64,000 nt of DNA from Nonlabens marinus S1-08 (GCF_000831385.1 NZ_AP014548.1:186001-250000); one strand, 5' to 3'. Positions 39,901 to 52,272 are shown, counted from the stretch's first letter. The notes: generated by a model from the letters alone, not told the origin. Numbers and translations: made by a program.

Positions 39901-42164
39901 GTCAGCTCCTTTTCAACAGTTGCGCTAGCGGTGGTCACCACTAGTTTGAAAGGATAAGCACCTGGAGCAACAGTGGACGTATTTGAAATGGTCATGATAG
40001 CTGTAGCGTCTGTGGACACATTATTTTGATCAAACGCAGCGGAAATACCAGAAGGTAGATCTTGTGCTGTAAATACAGCCAACTCTGTAAATCCAGGAGC
40101 GGCATCATAATCGAATACCAGAGTCGTGTCGCTAGGGGAACAGGATGCCAAAAGTGTGCTCACAGTAGCTATCTCAAAGGTTGCCGCCTTGATTTCAAAA
40201 TTACCAGAGTTGATGTTAAAAAAATAGTTGTTCGAAGCTTCGACCATGATTCTCGCCTTGGTAGATAATACACCAGTAGGTACAGTAATAGCAGCGCTTC
40301 CATCATTACTTGTATTTGCTAACAAAGTGATTGGGTAAGTCAATCCGCCATCGGTAGAAAGCTTTATGTTAACATTTTCAGAATAGGTTGCCGTTCCTGT
40401 CCCATTCACTTGCCATGTAATTGTTTCCGAAGAGCCGGCATACCAAATATTGTTTGCCGGATTTGAGACTGTCAGCGGGCCAGCAGCTCCCACCGTTAAA
40501 GTAACACCACCATAGGAAGTCTGTCCTCCATTGGGATTGTTATCTCTGATGGTACAAAAGAATCGCATGGATCTCTCCACAGATGGTAAGGTTTCCCATT
40601 TAGGGTCAATCCCATTAGCTAGATCAGGAAGATTGGGGAAATACCTAGTAGGATCTATCGTAGCGAATTTAGAACGAAACATTGGACCCGTGGAATTAGT
40701 AGCTACCGGAGGTTGTGTGGCCCCAGTTTGCGCTGCAGTCCCAGTATCTAATTGCTCCCAATTATAAGTGTACTGCTCCCCTGAATCAGGGGCCGTGGTA
40801 CTACTACCAATTAATTTGAAAGGAGTACTTTTGGGGATAGTCGTTTCTGTAAAAGAAACAGAGTTAGGAGCTGTATCGTTTAGTGGCTTTAAATTGGTTT
40901 CAACATCGCACGCATCGTTAGCTAATTGTCCCTGCATTTCAAACAAGCTGATGAGATGAAAATAAGCATCTGAGTTATCCTGCACATTAGGAGCACAGAT
41001 TCCTGCATACCCCATAATTGTAGAGGCACTTCCAGTTTCAAAAGGTTGTGGAGATGGACTTCCACCAAAACAACCATTATAAAAAGTATGACTGGCCCCA
41101 AACTGGTGTCCAATCTCATGTGAAACATAGTCAATATCAAAAGGATCAAATTCCGGTGTAACGATACCCGTTACGCCTCGTCCTTTGGTAGTATTCGAAC
41201 ATCTAGAATTAGAAGCCACCCCACCACCACCAGTAGAAAATATATGTCCAATATCATAGGCACCAGATCCTATCACTGCATTTATTTCTCCGGTATTAGC
41301 ACCTATCATTTGATTAGCACTGAAATTATCAAAATTTTCAGATCGATTGTTCTTATTCCTCCCTAGATGGTAGATTAATAAGTCGTTATTCCCCACAAGT
41401 GTAAAACGGATGGATATCTCTTGTTCAAAAACAGAATTAACGCGAGCCAGCGTAATCACAATTCCTGATAAAGCATCAGAGTAGGCGTCACCGTTACTAG
41501 CGTCATTATCGTTATGATAGGCAGTATACTCTGAAGTTGCAGAAATGGCCATACGATAGGTATGAAAAGTCAAGTCTTCAAAAGCTTTGGCGATATTATT
41601 AGGGTTAGCTAGTGGCTCAACGTTCAAACCTGAATCCTGCGTTTCACATTCAAATAGTTCTTGAGCATCCCTTTTCAAATCCTTGCGATCATATACCATG
41701 ATTGAATTCTTTGCACTTGATGCATAGGGATCCATATGTACTATACGTTCCCCACGTATGAGACCATGAAATCCTTTAGGTGTTATTGTAAAATAAATTT
41801 TATTCAAGGTGTTATCTGAGCTGTACCCGTAATAAGACCGAATATTAGGGTACTTTTCTTCTAACGCCTTTTCCATCGACCCAGCGTTGAAGACCTCAAA
41901 ACTTTCAAATTCATTACCTCCTACCGGGAAATTAATGGCTATAGAAGCACCACCGCTAAAACGATCGACTGCATTTTCTAACTTGGTTGAAAGTTGTGCT
42001 ATATCTAGATTGTATGTCTCAAATTCTTCAGGAATGATCTTGCGTTGTTCTACTGGAATTTTAGATAAGGCTCCTTTGGAGGATTGCACCCATAATTCTT
42101 GACCTTGAACCATATGACTTATGGAAAAAAATAGAATAATAAGAGGGAGTAATTTTTGAAACAT
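36924..42164 (-). CDS. Secreted reprolysin-like metallopeptidase with T9SS sorting domain
   Basis: A 1746-residue exported multi-domain protein. Signal peptide about 1-21; N-terminal pro-region to about 190; M12B-type metallopeptidase (about 200-415) with zinc site HEIGHQFGASH (His349, Glu350, His353, His359) and Met-turn STIMGYAG; Fn3-like and Ig-like repeats (about 560-855); a proprotein convertase P domain (about 860-1010, SDTGDLKMQFRAPSGT); a cadherin-like and polymorphic-repeat part; a T9SS type A sorting domain (about 1665-1746, GWDLYPNPAKNHEF). It is probably released by the type IX system to digest protein outside the cell. Single-gene unit with its own terminator. Confidence 0.9.
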   Translation of the reverse strand: MFQKLLPLIILFFSISHMVQGQELWVQSSKGALSKIPVEQRKIIPEEFETYNLDIAQLSTKLENAVDRFSGGASIAINFPVGGNEFESFEVFNAGSMEKALEEKYPNIRSYYGYSSDNTLNKIYFTITPKGFHGLIRGERIVHMDPYASSAKNSIMVYDRKDLKRDAQELFECETQDSGLNVEPLANPNNIAKAFEDLTFHTYRMAISATSEYTAYHNDNDASNGDAYSDALSGIVITLARVNSVFEQEISIRFTLVGNNDLLIYHLGRNKNNRSENFDNFSANQMIGANTGEINAVIGSGAYDIGHIFSTGGGGVASNSRCSNTTKGRGVTGIVTPEFDPFDIDYVSHEIGHQFGASHTFYNGCFGGSPSPQPFETGSASTIMGYAGICAPNVQDNSDAYFHLISLFEMQGQLANDACDVETNLKPLNDTAPNSVSFTETTIPKSTPFKLIGSSTTAPDSGEQYTYNWEQLDTGTAAQTGATQPPVATNSTGPMFRSKFATIDPTRYFPNLPDLANGIDPKWETLPSVERSMRFFCTIRDNNPNGGQTSYGGVTLTVGAAGPLTVSNPANNIWYAGSSETITWQVNGTGTATYSENVNIKLSTDGGLTYPITLLANTSNDGSAAITVPTGVLSTKARIMVEASNNYFFNINSGNFEIKAATFEIATVSTLLASCSPSDTTLVFDYDAAPGFTELAVFTAQDLPSGISAAFDQNNVSTDATAIMTISNTSTVAPGAYPFKLVVTTASATVEKELTLKIFNNSIGEVQLTSPVNGAQNQVSNPILSWEDLGSAATYIVQISLNPDFSTITETINVGNATSYQPTNLLPGQIYYWSVKPFNDCIAGEFTTVYAFQTAQEVCKSYANATFFNENSTQNDQWATNSNNAVSAYINIPDDIEVTDVSFSMKATHSDTGDLKMQFRAPSGTFSEVYNRECAAGRNIDVTVTDNATQAFGCDPGYTGALMGDVLPGQAFTRFHGQSAKGQWELLVTDREADSNGGTFELFKINVCGRLQYVNEFNSTVNSLTAGFDQSTTVDASNLNITQTGTATNALIYVITKVPVYGTIQLNGIDLTMGDTFTQADIDSGSIAYQHTSTQLIYTDQMTYVVKGVDGTLSTATSLPIAIDTPVLIYNNGWTPFAPSSDTETLVARVVSGSPSITTAASVLDLEVSSGQSISIQSPLTVKGNMNIAGELTTTGSGTIEFQSTTAQTIQGGGSIAINDLFLNNTVGVSLQSEVTVHNVLYPNNSILTTNGNLVFNSDASGTAQLANAENATINGAVTVERYIPARRAYRLLSSPVTSTGSIYENWQENGVYTAGLGTHITGSKTGANGFDATATGNASLYLFDNNNYQWIKTPNTDTDVLTAGTGYRLLVRGDRSTDLTINTPAPTPTVLRAMGTLSTGNFDASFTTADQEFALLGNPYQANIDGKQLINATTTLGISQTFLYVWDPNLNERGGYVTLDMDTENGTPTPSASVANKYIQPGQAFFVKTTGPSSIRFVEQFKAVETASLAVFSTTETRPEIKVSISNSLQSNMDEVRIVFSDSYENEVTDADATKFYNQDETLATSNGGTLLSVEKRKLPLESDVIPLHMDQLRYMEYTLGILIEDRMNLNPILIDQFENTQMELSDSNTSIDFTITEDPASRAKDRFLITFDKSTLGTTNAQISGWDLYPNPAKNHEFTIANYNATGSVMQLQLINTLGQLVFKKEYSFNGLQQVQLDPNIAAGVYMLQIEASGRSQTFRLIVE

Positions 42165-42265
42165 AATGGAGGTTTATACCTACAAATAAAGCTCCTTAAC
42201 CGCATAAGTCCTAAAGAAACCTTAAAGAACTATATTTTAATCGTTTCACTGTGTCATACAACGAT

Positions 42266-42292
42266 AAAAGCCACCTCTTTAAGGTGGCTTTT
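42266..42292 (-). terminator. Terminator of the carA-eno operon
   Basis: AAAAGCCACCT (42266-42276) pairs with AGGTGGCTTTT (42282-42292), 11 base pairs with a five-base loop, 33 bases past the eno stop. Minus-strand tail CTTTTATCG is only weakly T-rich. Confidence 0.8.
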
Positions 42293-42303
42293 CTTGATTT
42301 ATT

Positions 42304-42319
42304 CGCTTTCGCGAAAGCG
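42304..42319. repeat. Palindrome CGCTTTCGCGAAAGCG, copy 12 (intergenic)
   Basis: Exact copy only six bases after the eno stop and before its terminator, so it must be part of the eno mRNA. Confidence 0.92.
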
Positions 42320-42325
42320 AACTGA

Positions 42326-44730
<2,405 letters not shown>

Positions 44731-44734
44731 ATTT

Positions 44735-44763
44735 CAAAAATAATAATAAAAAAAAAGGATCAA
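44735..44763 (-). promoter_or_regulatory. Promoter TTG-N18-TATTTTTG of carA-eno
   Basis: On the minus strand TTG (44763-44761), 18 bases, then TATTTTTG (44742-44735). The box ends four bases before the carA ATG, so the mRNA should be leaderless. The -33 TTG is inside the downstream arm of the terminator of the ribosomal operon. Confidence 0.6.
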
Positions 44764-44783
44764 TGCCTAAACATTGATCCTTT
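44743..44783 (-). terminator. Terminator of the ribosomal protein supercluster
   Basis: AAAGGATCAATG (44754-44765) pairs perfectly with CATTGATCCTTT (44772-44783); read on the minus strand it is followed by a nine-T run and then T-rich sequence. It lies 21 bases past the rplQ stop. Confidence 0.93.
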
Positions 44784-44803
44784 AAAATAATTGTTATGAA
44801 GGT

Positions 44804-45280
44804 TTACTCTTCTTCATTGCTTGCTTCTTTGTTCTCTTGCGCTGCAGGCTGCGTGTCTTTAGACTTACTACGACGACTACGTCTTGTAGTCTTCTTAGAC
44901 TCTGTTCCAGTCGTGTAGATGTCGTTGTAATCTACTAACTCGATCATCGCCATATCTGCATTATCACCCAGTCGGTTACCCAACTTAATAATTCTTGTGT
45001 AACCGCCTGGACGGTCACCAACCTTAGTCGCTACTTCTCTGAACAATTCCGTTACCGCTTCTTTGCTTCTTAATTGAGCAAAGGTTAATCTGCGGTTGTG
45101 GGTGGTATCAGATTTTGCTTTAGTAACTAGAGGCTCTACAAATTGCTTAAGAGCTTTTGCTTTTGCTACAGTAGTATTGATACGCTTGTGTTCAATAAGG
45201 GAACAAGCCATATTAGATAACATCGCCTTACGGTGAGCTGTCTTTCTACTTAAATGATTTACTTTTTTTCCGTGTCTCAT
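44804..45280 (-). CDS. rplQ: Ribosomal protein bL17
   Basis: 158 residues; canonical [20 protein letters not shown] start and [17 protein letters not shown] core ([13 protein letters not shown]). The last 40 residues ([12 protein letters not shown], then Gln/Glu-rich) form a charged extension beyond the E. coli protein, usual in Bacteroidota. Last gene of the leftward operon, in front of a strong terminator. Confidence 0.97.
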   Translation of the reverse strand: MRHGKKVNHLSRKTAHRKAMLSNMACSLIEHKRINTTVAKAKALKQFVEPLVTKAKSDTTHNRRLTFAQLRSKEAVTELFREVATKVGDRPGGYTRIIKLGNRLGDNADMAMIELVDYNDIYTTGTESKKTTRRSRRSKSKDTQPAAQENKEASNEEE

Positions 45281-45310
45281 TTTCTTCTATTTCTACAACT
45301 AGGTGAAAAC

Positions 45311-46303
45311 CTAGTCACGGTCTAATTTATATTTGGACAGATCCATACCGAAGTTAAGACCTTTCACATTTACCAATTCTTCTAATTCAGTCAAGGACTT
45401 CTTACCGAAGTTTCTAAACTTCATTAAATCGTTCTTGTTGTAAGAAACTAGGTCACCTAAAGTTTCCACTTCTGCAGCTTTCAAACAATTAAGTGCACGT
45501 ACGGAAAGTTCCATATCGACTAACTTAGTTTTCAATAACTGGCGCATGTGTAGACTTTCCTCATCATAGGTTTCTGTCTGAGCGATTTCATCTGCCTCAA
45601 GAGTAATTCTCTCATCCGAGAATAACATGAAGTGGTGGATCAATGTCTTAGCTGCTTCAGTAAGAGCGTGCTTAGGGTGAATACTACCGTCAGTGATGAT
45701 TTCGAAAACTAATTTTTCATAATCAGTTTTTTGTTCAACACGGTAGTTTTCTATGCTGTACTTTACGTTTTTGATAGGAGTAAAAATACTATCAATAGAT
45801 ATTGTACCTAAAGCAGCACTTGTATTTTTATTCTCTTCAGCAGGAACATAACCTCTTCCTTTTTCAATTGTCAACTCAAGATTTAAATTGATGGAAGACT
45901 CTGTATTACAGATTACCATTTCAGGATTCAAAACTTGAAAACCAGAGATGTATTTCTGCATATCACCAGCAGTGAATTGATTCTTTCCAGAGAAAGATAC
46001 ATTTACAACTTCACTATCTACTTCGTCAATTTGTCTACGGAAACGAACTTGCTTGAAATTCAAAATAATTTCAGTTACGTCCTCCACTACTCCTTCTATT
46101 GTAGAGAATTCATGATCAACACCTTCAATTCTGATAGATGTGATAGCGAATCCTTCAAGAGAGGAAAGTAATACTCTTCTCAGAGCATTTCCCACTGTTA
46201 AACCATAACCAGGTTCTAAAGGTCTGAATTCAAACTTACCTTCAAAATCGGTTGAATCGATCATGATTACTTTATCCGGCTTTTGGAAATTTAATATTGC
46301 CAT
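45311..46303 (-). CDS. rpoA: RNA polymerase alpha subunit
   Basis: 330 residues. N-terminal dimerisation domain ([24 protein letters not shown]; beta-assembly motif) and the C-terminal helix-hairpin domain ([33 protein letters not shown]). The alpha-CTD is intact, so it can contact activators or UP elements. It lies between rpsD and rplQ in the alpha cluster, as in most bacteria. Confidence 0.98.
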   Translation of the reverse strand: MAILNFQKPDKVIMIDSTDFEGKFEFRPLEPGYGLTVGNALRRVLLSSLEGFAITSIRIEGVDHEFSTIEGVVEDVTEIILNFKQVRFRRQIDEVDSEVVNVSFSGKNQFTAGDMQKYISGFQVLNPEMVICNTESSINLNLELTIEKGRGYVPAEENKNTSAALGTISIDSIFTPIKNVKYSIENYRVEQKTDYEKLVFEIITDGSIHPKHALTEAAKTLIHHFMLFSDERITLEADEIAQTETYDEESLHMRQLLKTKLVDMELSVRALNCLKAAEVETLGDLVSYNKNDLMKFRNFGKKSLTELEELVNVKGLNFGMDLSKYKLDRD

Positions 46304-46325
46304 AAGAATTTTGTGGGTTTAACTA

Positions 46326-46931
46326 TTATTTAGAGTACAATTCAACGATCAACTGTTCCTTGATATTTTCAGGAATCTGAAGTCTTTCAGGTACAGCTAC
46401 GAAAGTACCAGACATGCTGGCTTTGTTGAACGTAATGAAGTCATATACGTGCTCATTAGATGATAAAGAATCATCTATTGTAGTCAATGACTTGGACTTT
46501 TCACGAACTGCTACTACATCACCGGCTTGAAGTTGGTAAGATGGAATGTTCACTAATTGTCCGTTTACAGTAATGTGTCTGTGAGAAACAAGTTGTCTTG
46601 CACCGCGACGTGTACGAGCTATACCCATACGGTATACCACGTTGTCCAAACGAGACTCTGCTAATTGAAGAAGAACTTCACCGGTAATACCTGTGCTACG
46701 AACTGCTTTTTCAAACATCAAACGGAATTGCTTTTCAAGAATACCGTAAGTGTACTTCGCTTTTTGTTTTTCTTTAAGTTGAACCGCGTATTCCGATTCT
46801 TTTCCACGGCGTCTGCCGTTTCCATGCATTCCTGGAGGATAGTTTTTCTTCTCCAGTGCTTTACTAGGGCCAAAAATCGGTTCTCTGAATCGACGAGCAA
46901 TTTTTGCCTTAGGACCTCTATATCTTGCCAT
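46326..46931 (-). CDS. rpsD: Ribosomal protein uS4
   Basis: 201 residues. [21 protein letters not shown] start without zinc cysteines (C-minus form), [15 protein letters not shown], and the S4 RNA-binding domain ([20 protein letters not shown]). Primary binder of 16S rRNA; in many bacteria it represses its own operon, which here would be the alpha cluster. The 86-base gap before it, between rpsK and rpsD, is the largest in the alpha part and may hold a control site. Confidence 0.97.
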   Translation of the reverse strand: MARYRGPKAKIARRFREPIFGPSKALEKKNYPPGMHGNGRRRGKESEYAVQLKEKQKAKYTYGILEKQFRLMFEKAVRSTGITGEVLLQLAESRLDNVVYRMGIARTRRGARQLVSHRHITVNGQLVNIPSYQLQAGDVVAVREKSKSLTTIDDSLSSNEHVYDFITFNKASMSGTFVAVPERLQIPENIKEQLIVELYSK

Positions 46932-47017
46932 TTTGTAATTGTTTAAAAGTGATGTACTGAGAATTCAGGTCTATATCCTTCTGCAGTCTGATAATCACCA
47001 GATATTATTAATTAAAT

Positions 47018-47407
47018 TTATACTCTACGTCTCTTAGGAGGACGACATCCATTGTGTGGTAATGGTGTAACGTCAATGATCTCAGTCACTTCGATACCAG
47101 CATTGTGGATAGTACGAATTGCACTCTCACGACCATTTCCTGGTCCCTTCACATATGCCTTCACTTTTCTAAGTCCAGCCTCGTGAGCTACCTTAGAACA
47201 ATCTTCTGCTGCAAGTTGAGCTGCATAAGGAGTGTTCTTCTTAGAACCTCTAAAGCCCATCTTACCTGCGGAAGACCATGAAATGACCTCTCCTTTTTTA
47301 TTAGTCAACGATACAAGGATATTATTGAAGGAAGAAGAAATGTGTGCTTCTCCGACGCTATCAACAATGACCTTACGTTTTTTTGCTACTGTTTTAGACT
47401 TTGCCAT
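47018..47407 (-). CDS. rpsK: Ribosomal protein uS11
   Basis: 129 residues; [21 protein letters not shown] and the end [13 protein letters not shown] are diagnostic. Small-subunit platform protein beside the mRNA exit path. The N-terminus carries a basic Lys-rich stretch ([13 protein letters not shown]). Confidence 0.97.
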   Translation of the reverse strand: MAKSKTVAKKRKVIVDSVGEAHISSSFNNILVSLTNKKGEVISWSSAGKMGFRGSKKNTPYAAQLAAEDCSKVAHEAGLRKVKAYVKGPGNGRESAIRTIHNAGIEVTEIIDVTPLPHNGCRPPKRRRV

Positions 47408-47419
47408 ATCAGTTACTTA

Positions 47420-47794
47420 TTATTTAGTTGCTTTCTTCTTGTTAGCAACAGTCTTACGTTTTCCTTTACGAGTACGTGAGTTATTCTTAGTTCTTTGCCC
47501 TCTCAATGGAAGACCTGATCTGTGACGAATACCTCTATAACATCCAATGTCCATCAAACGTTTGATGTTCATTTGAGTTTCAGAACGCAACTCACCTTCA
47601 ATAGTAAACTCACCGATAGCGTTACGGATTTTCCCAATCTCGTCATCATCCCACTCGCTAACCTTTTTGTTTGCATCAACGCCAGTTGACTCCAACACTT
47701 GTTGAGCTCTACTTTTCCCTACACCATAGATGTAAGTAAGCGCTATCTCACCTCTTTTGTTTTTAGGTATATCTACCCCTGCGATTCTAGCCAT
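47420..47794 (-). CDS. rpsM: Ribosomal protein uS13
   Basis: 124 residues; [24 protein letters not shown] start, [19 protein letters not shown] in the tail that reaches the tRNAs at the P site. First protein of the alpha cluster after rpmJ, separated by three bases. Confidence 0.97.
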   Translation of the reverse strand: MARIAGVDIPKNKRGEIALTYIYGVGKSRAQQVLESTGVDANKKVSEWDDDEIGKIRNAIGEFTIEGELRSETQMNIKRLMDIGCYRGIRHRSGLPLRGQRTKNNSRTRKGKRKTVANKKKATK

Positions 47795-47797
47795 AGC

Positions 47798-47914
47798 TTA
47801 ACCTTGTCTTTGTTTAAATTTTGGGTTCTTCTTGTTGATTACGTAAAGACGGCCTTTACGACGTACGATCTTACAATCTGCACTTCTCTTTTTAATTGAT
47901 GCTCTTACTTTCAT
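47798..47914 (-). CDS. rpmJ: Ribosomal protein bL36
   Basis: 38 residues: [20 protein letters not shown], then [18 protein letters not shown]. One Cys remains at position 14 and the remaining zinc ligands are absent, so this is the zinc-free (C-minus) form. It lies three bases upstream of rpsM and one base downstream of infA, as is standard. Confidence 0.95.
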   Translation of the reverse strand: MKVRASIKKRSADCKIVRRKGRLYVINKKNPKFKQRQG

Positions 47915-47915
47915 A

Positions 47916-48131
47916 TTAGTATCTATAGGTGATCCTTGCTTTCGTCAAATCGTAAGGACTCATTTCTAATTTAACTTTATCTCCTGGTAGTAATTTAATG
48001 TAATGCATACGCATTTTACCAGATATGTGTGCTGTTACAACATGGCCATTTTCCAGCTCTACTCTAAACATTGCGTTTGAAAGAGCTTCTATGATGGAAC
48101 CATCTTGTTCTATAGCGGATTGTTTAGCCAT
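47916..48131 (-). CDS. infA: Translation initiation factor IF-1
   Basis: 71 residues with the OB-fold signature [20 protein letters not shown] and [20 protein letters not shown]. It blocks the A site during initiation. One base lies between its ATG and the secY stop. map and adk, which precede infA in many bacteria, are missing. Confidence 0.97.
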   Translation of the reverse strand: MAKQSAIEQDGSIIEALSNAMFRVELENGHVVTAHISGKMRMHYIKLLPGDKVKLEMSPYDLTKARITYRY

Positions 48132-48132
48132 A

Positions 48133-49467
48133 TTATGCTACTGCTTTTCTATTTTTACCTGTCTTGATCAAACCATCGTAATGGCGATTCAACAAGTATG
48201 AATTAATTTGTTGCATGGTATCAATCGCAACACCTACCATAATCAACATAGATGTACCTCCATAAAATAATGCCCAAGATTGCGTAACTCCCATGAGAGA
48301 AACGAATGCTGGAACAATTGCAACTAGCGCCAAAAATATGGAACCAGGTAAGGTAATTTGCGACATGATGCGATCCAAATACTCTGATGTCTCCGTTCCT
48401 GGACGAATCCCTGGAATGAAACCACCATTGCGTTTTAAATCATCTGCCATTTTATTAGTTGGAACCGTAATCGCCGTATAAAAGTAAGTAAACACTATAA
48501 TCAATAAGGCAAATACTAAGTTGTACCAGAAGCCAAAGATATCACTAAATGCCGTAGCAACTGATACAGCCCAATCAGAATCTAAGGTGCCTAAAGCTTG
48601 TGGAACAAACATTAATGCTTGCGCGAAAATGATAGGCATCACACCTGATGCATTCAACTTCAATGGTAAAAACTGACGAGAACCAAAAACATTTTTTTCA
48701 TAACCGCCGGAAGCAGTTCTTCTAGCATATTGAACTGGTATCTTACGCACAGCCATTACTAGCATAATACATGCCAAAATAACTAGTAACCAAATAACAA
48801 CTTCAATGATCATTACAAAAGGACCGCCTACACCATCAATTCTAGATACAAATTCTTGTGCGAATGCTTGCGGTAACGTTGCTATGATACCTACCATGAT
48901 AAGTAGCGAAATACCATTACCGATACCTTTATCAGTAATTTTCTCTCCTAACCACATGGCAAATACACATCCAGTAACTAAGATAATAGTACCGACAACT
49001 AGAATTAATGTTTGGTTGTCAATAAGGTATGCTTCTGGTGGAACACCTAAAGTACCTAAACTCAACAAGTAACTAGGCGCCTGAATCAAACAGATCCCTA
49101 TGGTTAACCATCTCGTAATTTGATTGATCTTTCTACGTCCAGACTCTCCCTCTTTTTGTAGTTTCTGTAAATAAGGAACCGCAATTCCCATGAGCTGTAC
49201 TACAATACTAGCAGAGATGTAAGGCATAATTCCTAAAGCAAAAACAGAAGCATTAGCAAAAGCTCCTCCCGTAAAAGCATTAAGTATAGATCCTATACCA
49301 CCACCCTCAAAATTTGATGCAAAACCGGCTAATTGAGTAGAATCTATAAATGGAAGCACTACTTGTGCGCCGAATCTATAAACTAAAAGCAAGCTAAAGG
49401 TCATAATAATACGATCCTTTAACTCCTCTATTTTCCAGATATTCTTTATTGTCTCAATTACCTTCAT
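48133..49467 (-). CDS. secY: Preprotein translocase subunit SecY
   Basis: 444 residues, ten predicted transmembrane helices. Seen: [22 protein letters not shown], plug region [29 protein letters not shown], the cytoplasmic loop with [17 protein letters not shown] and [13 protein letters not shown], and [20 protein letters not shown]. It forms the protein-conducting channel with SecE and SecG. Follows rplO in the spc cluster. Confidence 0.97.
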   Translation of the reverse strand: MKVIETIKNIWKIEELKDRIIMTFSLLLVYRFGAQVVLPFIDSTQLAGFASNFEGGGIGSILNAFTGGAFANASVFALGIMPYISASIVVQLMGIAVPYLQKLQKEGESGRRKINQITRWLTIGICLIQAPSYLLSLGTLGVPPEAYLIDNQTLILVVGTIILVTGCVFAMWLGEKITDKGIGNGISLLIMVGIIATLPQAFAQEFVSRIDGVGGPFVMIIEVVIWLLVILACIMLVMAVRKIPVQYARRTASGGYEKNVFGSRQFLPLKLNASGVMPIIFAQALMFVPQALGTLDSDWAVSVATAFSDIFGFWYNLVFALLIIVFTYFYTAITVPTNKMADDLKRNGGFIPGIRPGTETSEYLDRIMSQITLPGSIFLALVAIVPAFVSLMGVTQSWALFYGGTSMLIMVGVAIDTMQQINSYLLNRHYDGLIKTGKNRKAVA

Positions 49468-49476
49468 GGAATACTG

Positions 49477-49929
49477 TTATACGGTTTCGACTTTACCACC
49501 TGCTTTTTCAATAGCAGCTTTCGCCGAAGCGGTAAATTTATGAGCAGTTACGTTAATAGAAACGGAAATTTCTCCACGTCCTAAAATCTTAACTAGGTCA
49601 TTTTTATTCACCAAACCTTCATTAATTAGATCTTCAGTAGTCACAGTATCAGTCAAACGACCTTCTTTATGATATGCCTGAAGTGTATCAAGGTTGATAC
49701 CTTTATATTCCTTACGGTTGATATTTGTGAAACCAAATTTAGGCACACGTCTTTGAAGAGGCATTTGACCACCTTCAAAACCAATCTTTTTAGAATAACC
49801 AGATCTAGATTTAGCACCCTTGTGACCACGGGTGGCAGTACCACCTTTACCAGATCCCTGTCCTCTACCAATGATCTTGGCGGATTTTTTTACTGAACCT
49901 TCTGCTGGTTTTAAATTATGTAGACTCAT
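49477..49929 (-). CDS. rplO: Ribosomal protein uL15
   Basis: 150 residues; MSLHNLKPAEGSVKKSAKIIG, GRGQGSGKGGTATRGHKGAKSRSG and FEGGQMPLQRRVPKFGF are typical. Late-assembling large-subunit protein. A stretch near the C-terminus, TAKAAIEKAG-like (SAKAAIEKAGG), contains a loose relative of the palindrome sequence but several mismatches. Confidence 0.97.
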   Translation of the reverse strand: MSLHNLKPAEGSVKKSAKIIGRGQGSGKGGTATRGHKGAKSRSGYSKKIGFEGGQMPLQRRVPKFGFTNINRKEYKGINLDTLQAYHKEGRLTDTVTTEDLINEGLVNKNDLVKILGRGEISVSINVTAHKFTASAKAAIEKAGGKVETV

Positions 49930-49939
49930 CTTAATTTTA

Positions 49940-50119
49940 TTATGCTTTTTCTACGGAAACTAAGTGTGCCACTTTGGCAATCATACCCAAAACTGCTAAA
50001 CTATCATCATGCTCCACAACTTGATTCATCTTGCGTAAGCCTAAAGCTTCTAGAGTTTTCTTTTGACGTGCCGTTCTATTGATCGCGCTACGTACTTTTT
50101 TTACATGCAACTTTGCCAT
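49940..50119 (-). CDS. rpmD: Ribosomal protein uL30
   Basis: 59 residues: MAKLHVKKVRSAINRTARQK, then TLEALGLRKMNQVVEHDD and a tail ending VSVEKA. The conserved T-L-x-A-L-G-L-R-K motif identifies L30. It lies between rpsE (nine bases) and rplO (ten bases), the normal spc order. Confidence 0.95.
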   Translation of the reverse strand: MAKLHVKKVRSAINRTARQKKTLEALGLRKMNQVVEHDDSLAVLGMIAKVAHLVSVEKA

Positions 50120-50128
50120 GATGAACTT

Positions 50129-50653
50129 TTATCCGTTAAATACTTTATCTATTGAAATACCTCTTTGCTTAGCAACTGTTGCTGCGTTACGCAATTGTAA
50201 TAGCGCATCAAAAGTAGCTTTCACAACATTGTGAGGATTGGATGATCCTTGGTTCTTAGAAAGAACATCGTGAACACCTACTGCCTCAAGTACAGCACGG
50301 ATAGCACCACCTGCAATCACTCCAGTACCCGCAGATGCAGGAAGAAGCAACACTCGTGCACCACCGAATTTTCCTTTTTGCTCATGAGGAATAGTCCCCT
50401 TCTGCAATGGAATACGTACTAAGTTCTTTTTAGCATCTTCAACTGCCTTAGAGATAGCTTCAGAAACTTCTTTTGACTTTCCAAGACCATGACCTACTAC
50501 GCCATTTTCATCTCCTACCACTACAATAGCAGAGAAACCGAATGCACGACCACCCTTTGTTACTTTAGTAACACGTTGAACGCCTACTAAACGATCTTTA
50601 AGATCTAACCCTCCAGGCTTTACAGTCTCTATGTTTTTATACTTTTGATACAT
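50129..50653 (-). CDS. rpsE: Ribosomal protein uS5
   Basis: 174 residues. Double-stranded RNA-binding-like N-terminus ([20 protein letters not shown]), [20 protein letters not shown], and the C-terminal half [24 protein letters not shown]. Needed for decoding accuracy. No unusual change at the spectinomycin loop (VTKGGR) was noticed. Confidence 0.97.
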   Translation of the reverse strand: MYQKYKNIETVKPGGLDLKDRLVGVQRVTKVTKGGRAFGFSAIVVVGDENGVVGHGLGKSKEVSEAISKAVEDAKKNLVRIPLQKGTIPHEQKGKFGGARVLLLPASAGTGVIAGGAIRAVLEAVGVHDVLSKNQGSSNPHNVVKATFDALLQLRNAATVAKQRGISIDKVFNG

Positions 50654-50671
50654 TATCCTAAATGTTTCTAA

Positions 50672-51019
50672 TTAAAATTTCAAACCACCTTCGCGAGCTC
50701 CTTCTGCTAAAGACAGAACTCTACCATGATACAAGTAACCTCCACGATCGAAAGAAACTGTTTCAACTCCAGCCGCTTTGGCCTTTTCAGCAATCTTCAT
50801 TCCTACTTCCTTAGCTGCATCCTTTTTAGGTGCATCGGACTTCAACTCTCTTGAGCTAGCAGAAGCGATGGTTAAACCATCAACATCGTTAATTACTTGA
50901 GCATAAATCTCCTTGTTGCTGCGATATACAGATAAACGTGGACGTTCTGCAGTACCAGAAACAGTCTTTCTGATTCGGCGACGTATTTTTTCTCTTCTAG
51001 CTGACTTTGAAAATGCCAT
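50672..51019 (-). CDS. rplR: Ribosomal protein uL18
   Basis: 115 residues; [21 protein letters not shown] and the end [23 protein letters not shown] are diagnostic. Binds 5S rRNA with L5. Standard place between rplF and rpsE. Confidence 0.97.
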   Translation of the reverse strand: MAFSKSARREKIRRRIRKTVSGTAERPRLSVYRSNKEIYAQVINDVDGLTIASASSRELKSDAPKKDAAKEVGMKIAEKAKAAGVETVSFDRGGYLYHGRVLSLAEGAREGGLKF

Positions 51020-51031
51020 AATACTCTATTG

Positions 51032-51574
51032 TTATGCTGATTTACCAGCTTTTCTTCTTAAAATTTCTCCGACAAATTTAATACCTTTTCCTTTGTATGG
51101 CTCAGGCTTACGGAAAGCTCTGATTTTAGCGGCAACTTGACCTACTAACTGCTTATCAAAAGAAGTTAATTTAATAACTGGATTCTTTCCTTTTTCAGAA
51201 ACAGTCTCCACCTTTACTTCTGGAGCAATGTCCAAAACAATGTTGTGAGAAAACCCTAGCGCTAAGTCTAGTTTTTGTCCTTGATTGGACGCTCTGTAAC
51301 CTACACCAACAAGTTCTAATTGTTTCGTCCATCCTTCGGAAACACCTTGAATCATGTTGTTTACTAAAGAACGGTATAAACCATGTTTTGCTTTGTGATC
51401 TTTAGAATCAGATGGTCTCGTTACGAAAACCTCATTATCTTCAACTTTAATATCAACATCAGCATATGGTTGAACCAACTTGCCTAATTTACCTTCTACA
51501 TTTATGTTACCGTCTGCGATTGTTACCTGTACACCAGATGGTATTGCAACGGGATTATTTCCAATTCTTGACAT
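51032..51574 (-). CDS. rplF: Ribosomal protein uL6
   Basis: 180 residues; MSRIGNNPVAIPSGVQVTI start, two alpha-beta repeats, GYRASNQGQKLDLALGFSH, and the end RAFRKPEPYKGKGIKFVGE. Sits near the factor-binding site of the large subunit. Confidence 0.97.
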   Translation of the reverse strand: MSRIGNNPVAIPSGVQVTIADGNINVEGKLGKLVQPYADVDIKVEDNEVFVTRPSDSKDHKAKHGLYRSLVNNMIQGVSEGWTKQLELVGVGYRASNQGQKLDLALGFSHNIVLDIAPEVKVETVSEKGKNPVIKLTSFDKQLVGQVAAKIRAFRKPEPYKGKGIKFVGEILRRKAGKSA

Positions 51575-51584
51575 AATTCAGTTT

Positions 51585-51983
51585 TTAATAAACGTAACAA
51601 AGAACTTCTCCACCTACATTTTCTGAACGAGCTTGCTTATCTGTCATCACACCTCTAGAGGTAGAAATGATAGCAACACCTAATCCGTTCAAAATTCTTG
51701 GTAGTTCAGTAGACCCAGCATACTTTCTAAGACCTGGCTTAGACAAACGCTGAATGTCTTTGATTACTGACTCTTTTGTTTCACGGTCATACTTAAGAGC
51801 GATCTTAATTACGTCTTGAGCTGGATGCTCTACGAACTTATAACTAAGGATGAAGCCTTGATCAAAAAGGATTTTAGTAATCTCTTTTTTCACGTTTGAA
51901 GCCGGTATCTCCACCACTCTATGATTCGCACGCACCGCGTTACGAATTCTTGTTAAATAATCTGCTATTGGATCTGTATTCAT
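51585..51983 (-). CDS. rpsH: Ribosomal protein uS8
   Basis: 132 residues; DPIADYLTRIRNAVRANHR start and ISTSRGVMTDKQARSENVGGE end. Binds the 16S central domain; in E. coli it represses the spc operon, and a similar role is possible here. Confidence 0.97.
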   Translation of the reverse strand: MNTDPIADYLTRIRNAVRANHRVVEIPASNVKKEITKILFDQGFILSYKFVEHPAQDVIKIALKYDRETKESVIKDIQRLSKPGLRKYAGSTELPRILNGLGVAIISTSRGVMTDKQARSENVGGEVLCYVY

Positions 51984-52002
51984 AATCTTATCTTTAGACT
52001 AG

Positions 52003-52272
52003 TTACCAACTAGCTTTTTTAACACCTGGTATTAAACCCTTATTAGCCATCTCTCTGAACATCACCCTAGAAACACCAAATTGTCTCATATATCCTTTAG
52101 GACGACCAGTTAATTTACAACGATTGTGTAAACGTACTGGAGAAGCATTTTTTGGCAATTTCTGAAGCTCTTCATAATCCCCAGCTTCCTTCAAAGCTTT
52201 ACGTTTTTCAGCGTATTTTTCTACTAACGCTTGTCTCTTGCGCTCACGCGCTTTCATTGATTCTTTTGCCAT
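52003..52272 (-). CDS. rpsN: Ribosomal protein uS14
   Basis: 89 residues; [22 protein letters not shown] core ([18 protein letters not shown]) and [11 protein letters not shown] end. The zinc CxxC pairs are absent, so it is the long, zinc-independent form. Usual place between rplE and rpsH. Confidence 0.97.
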   Translation of the reverse strand: MAKESMKARERKRQALVEKYAEKRKALKEAGDYEELQKLPKNASPVRLHNRCKLTGRPKGYMRQFGVSRVMFREMANKGLIPGVKKASW

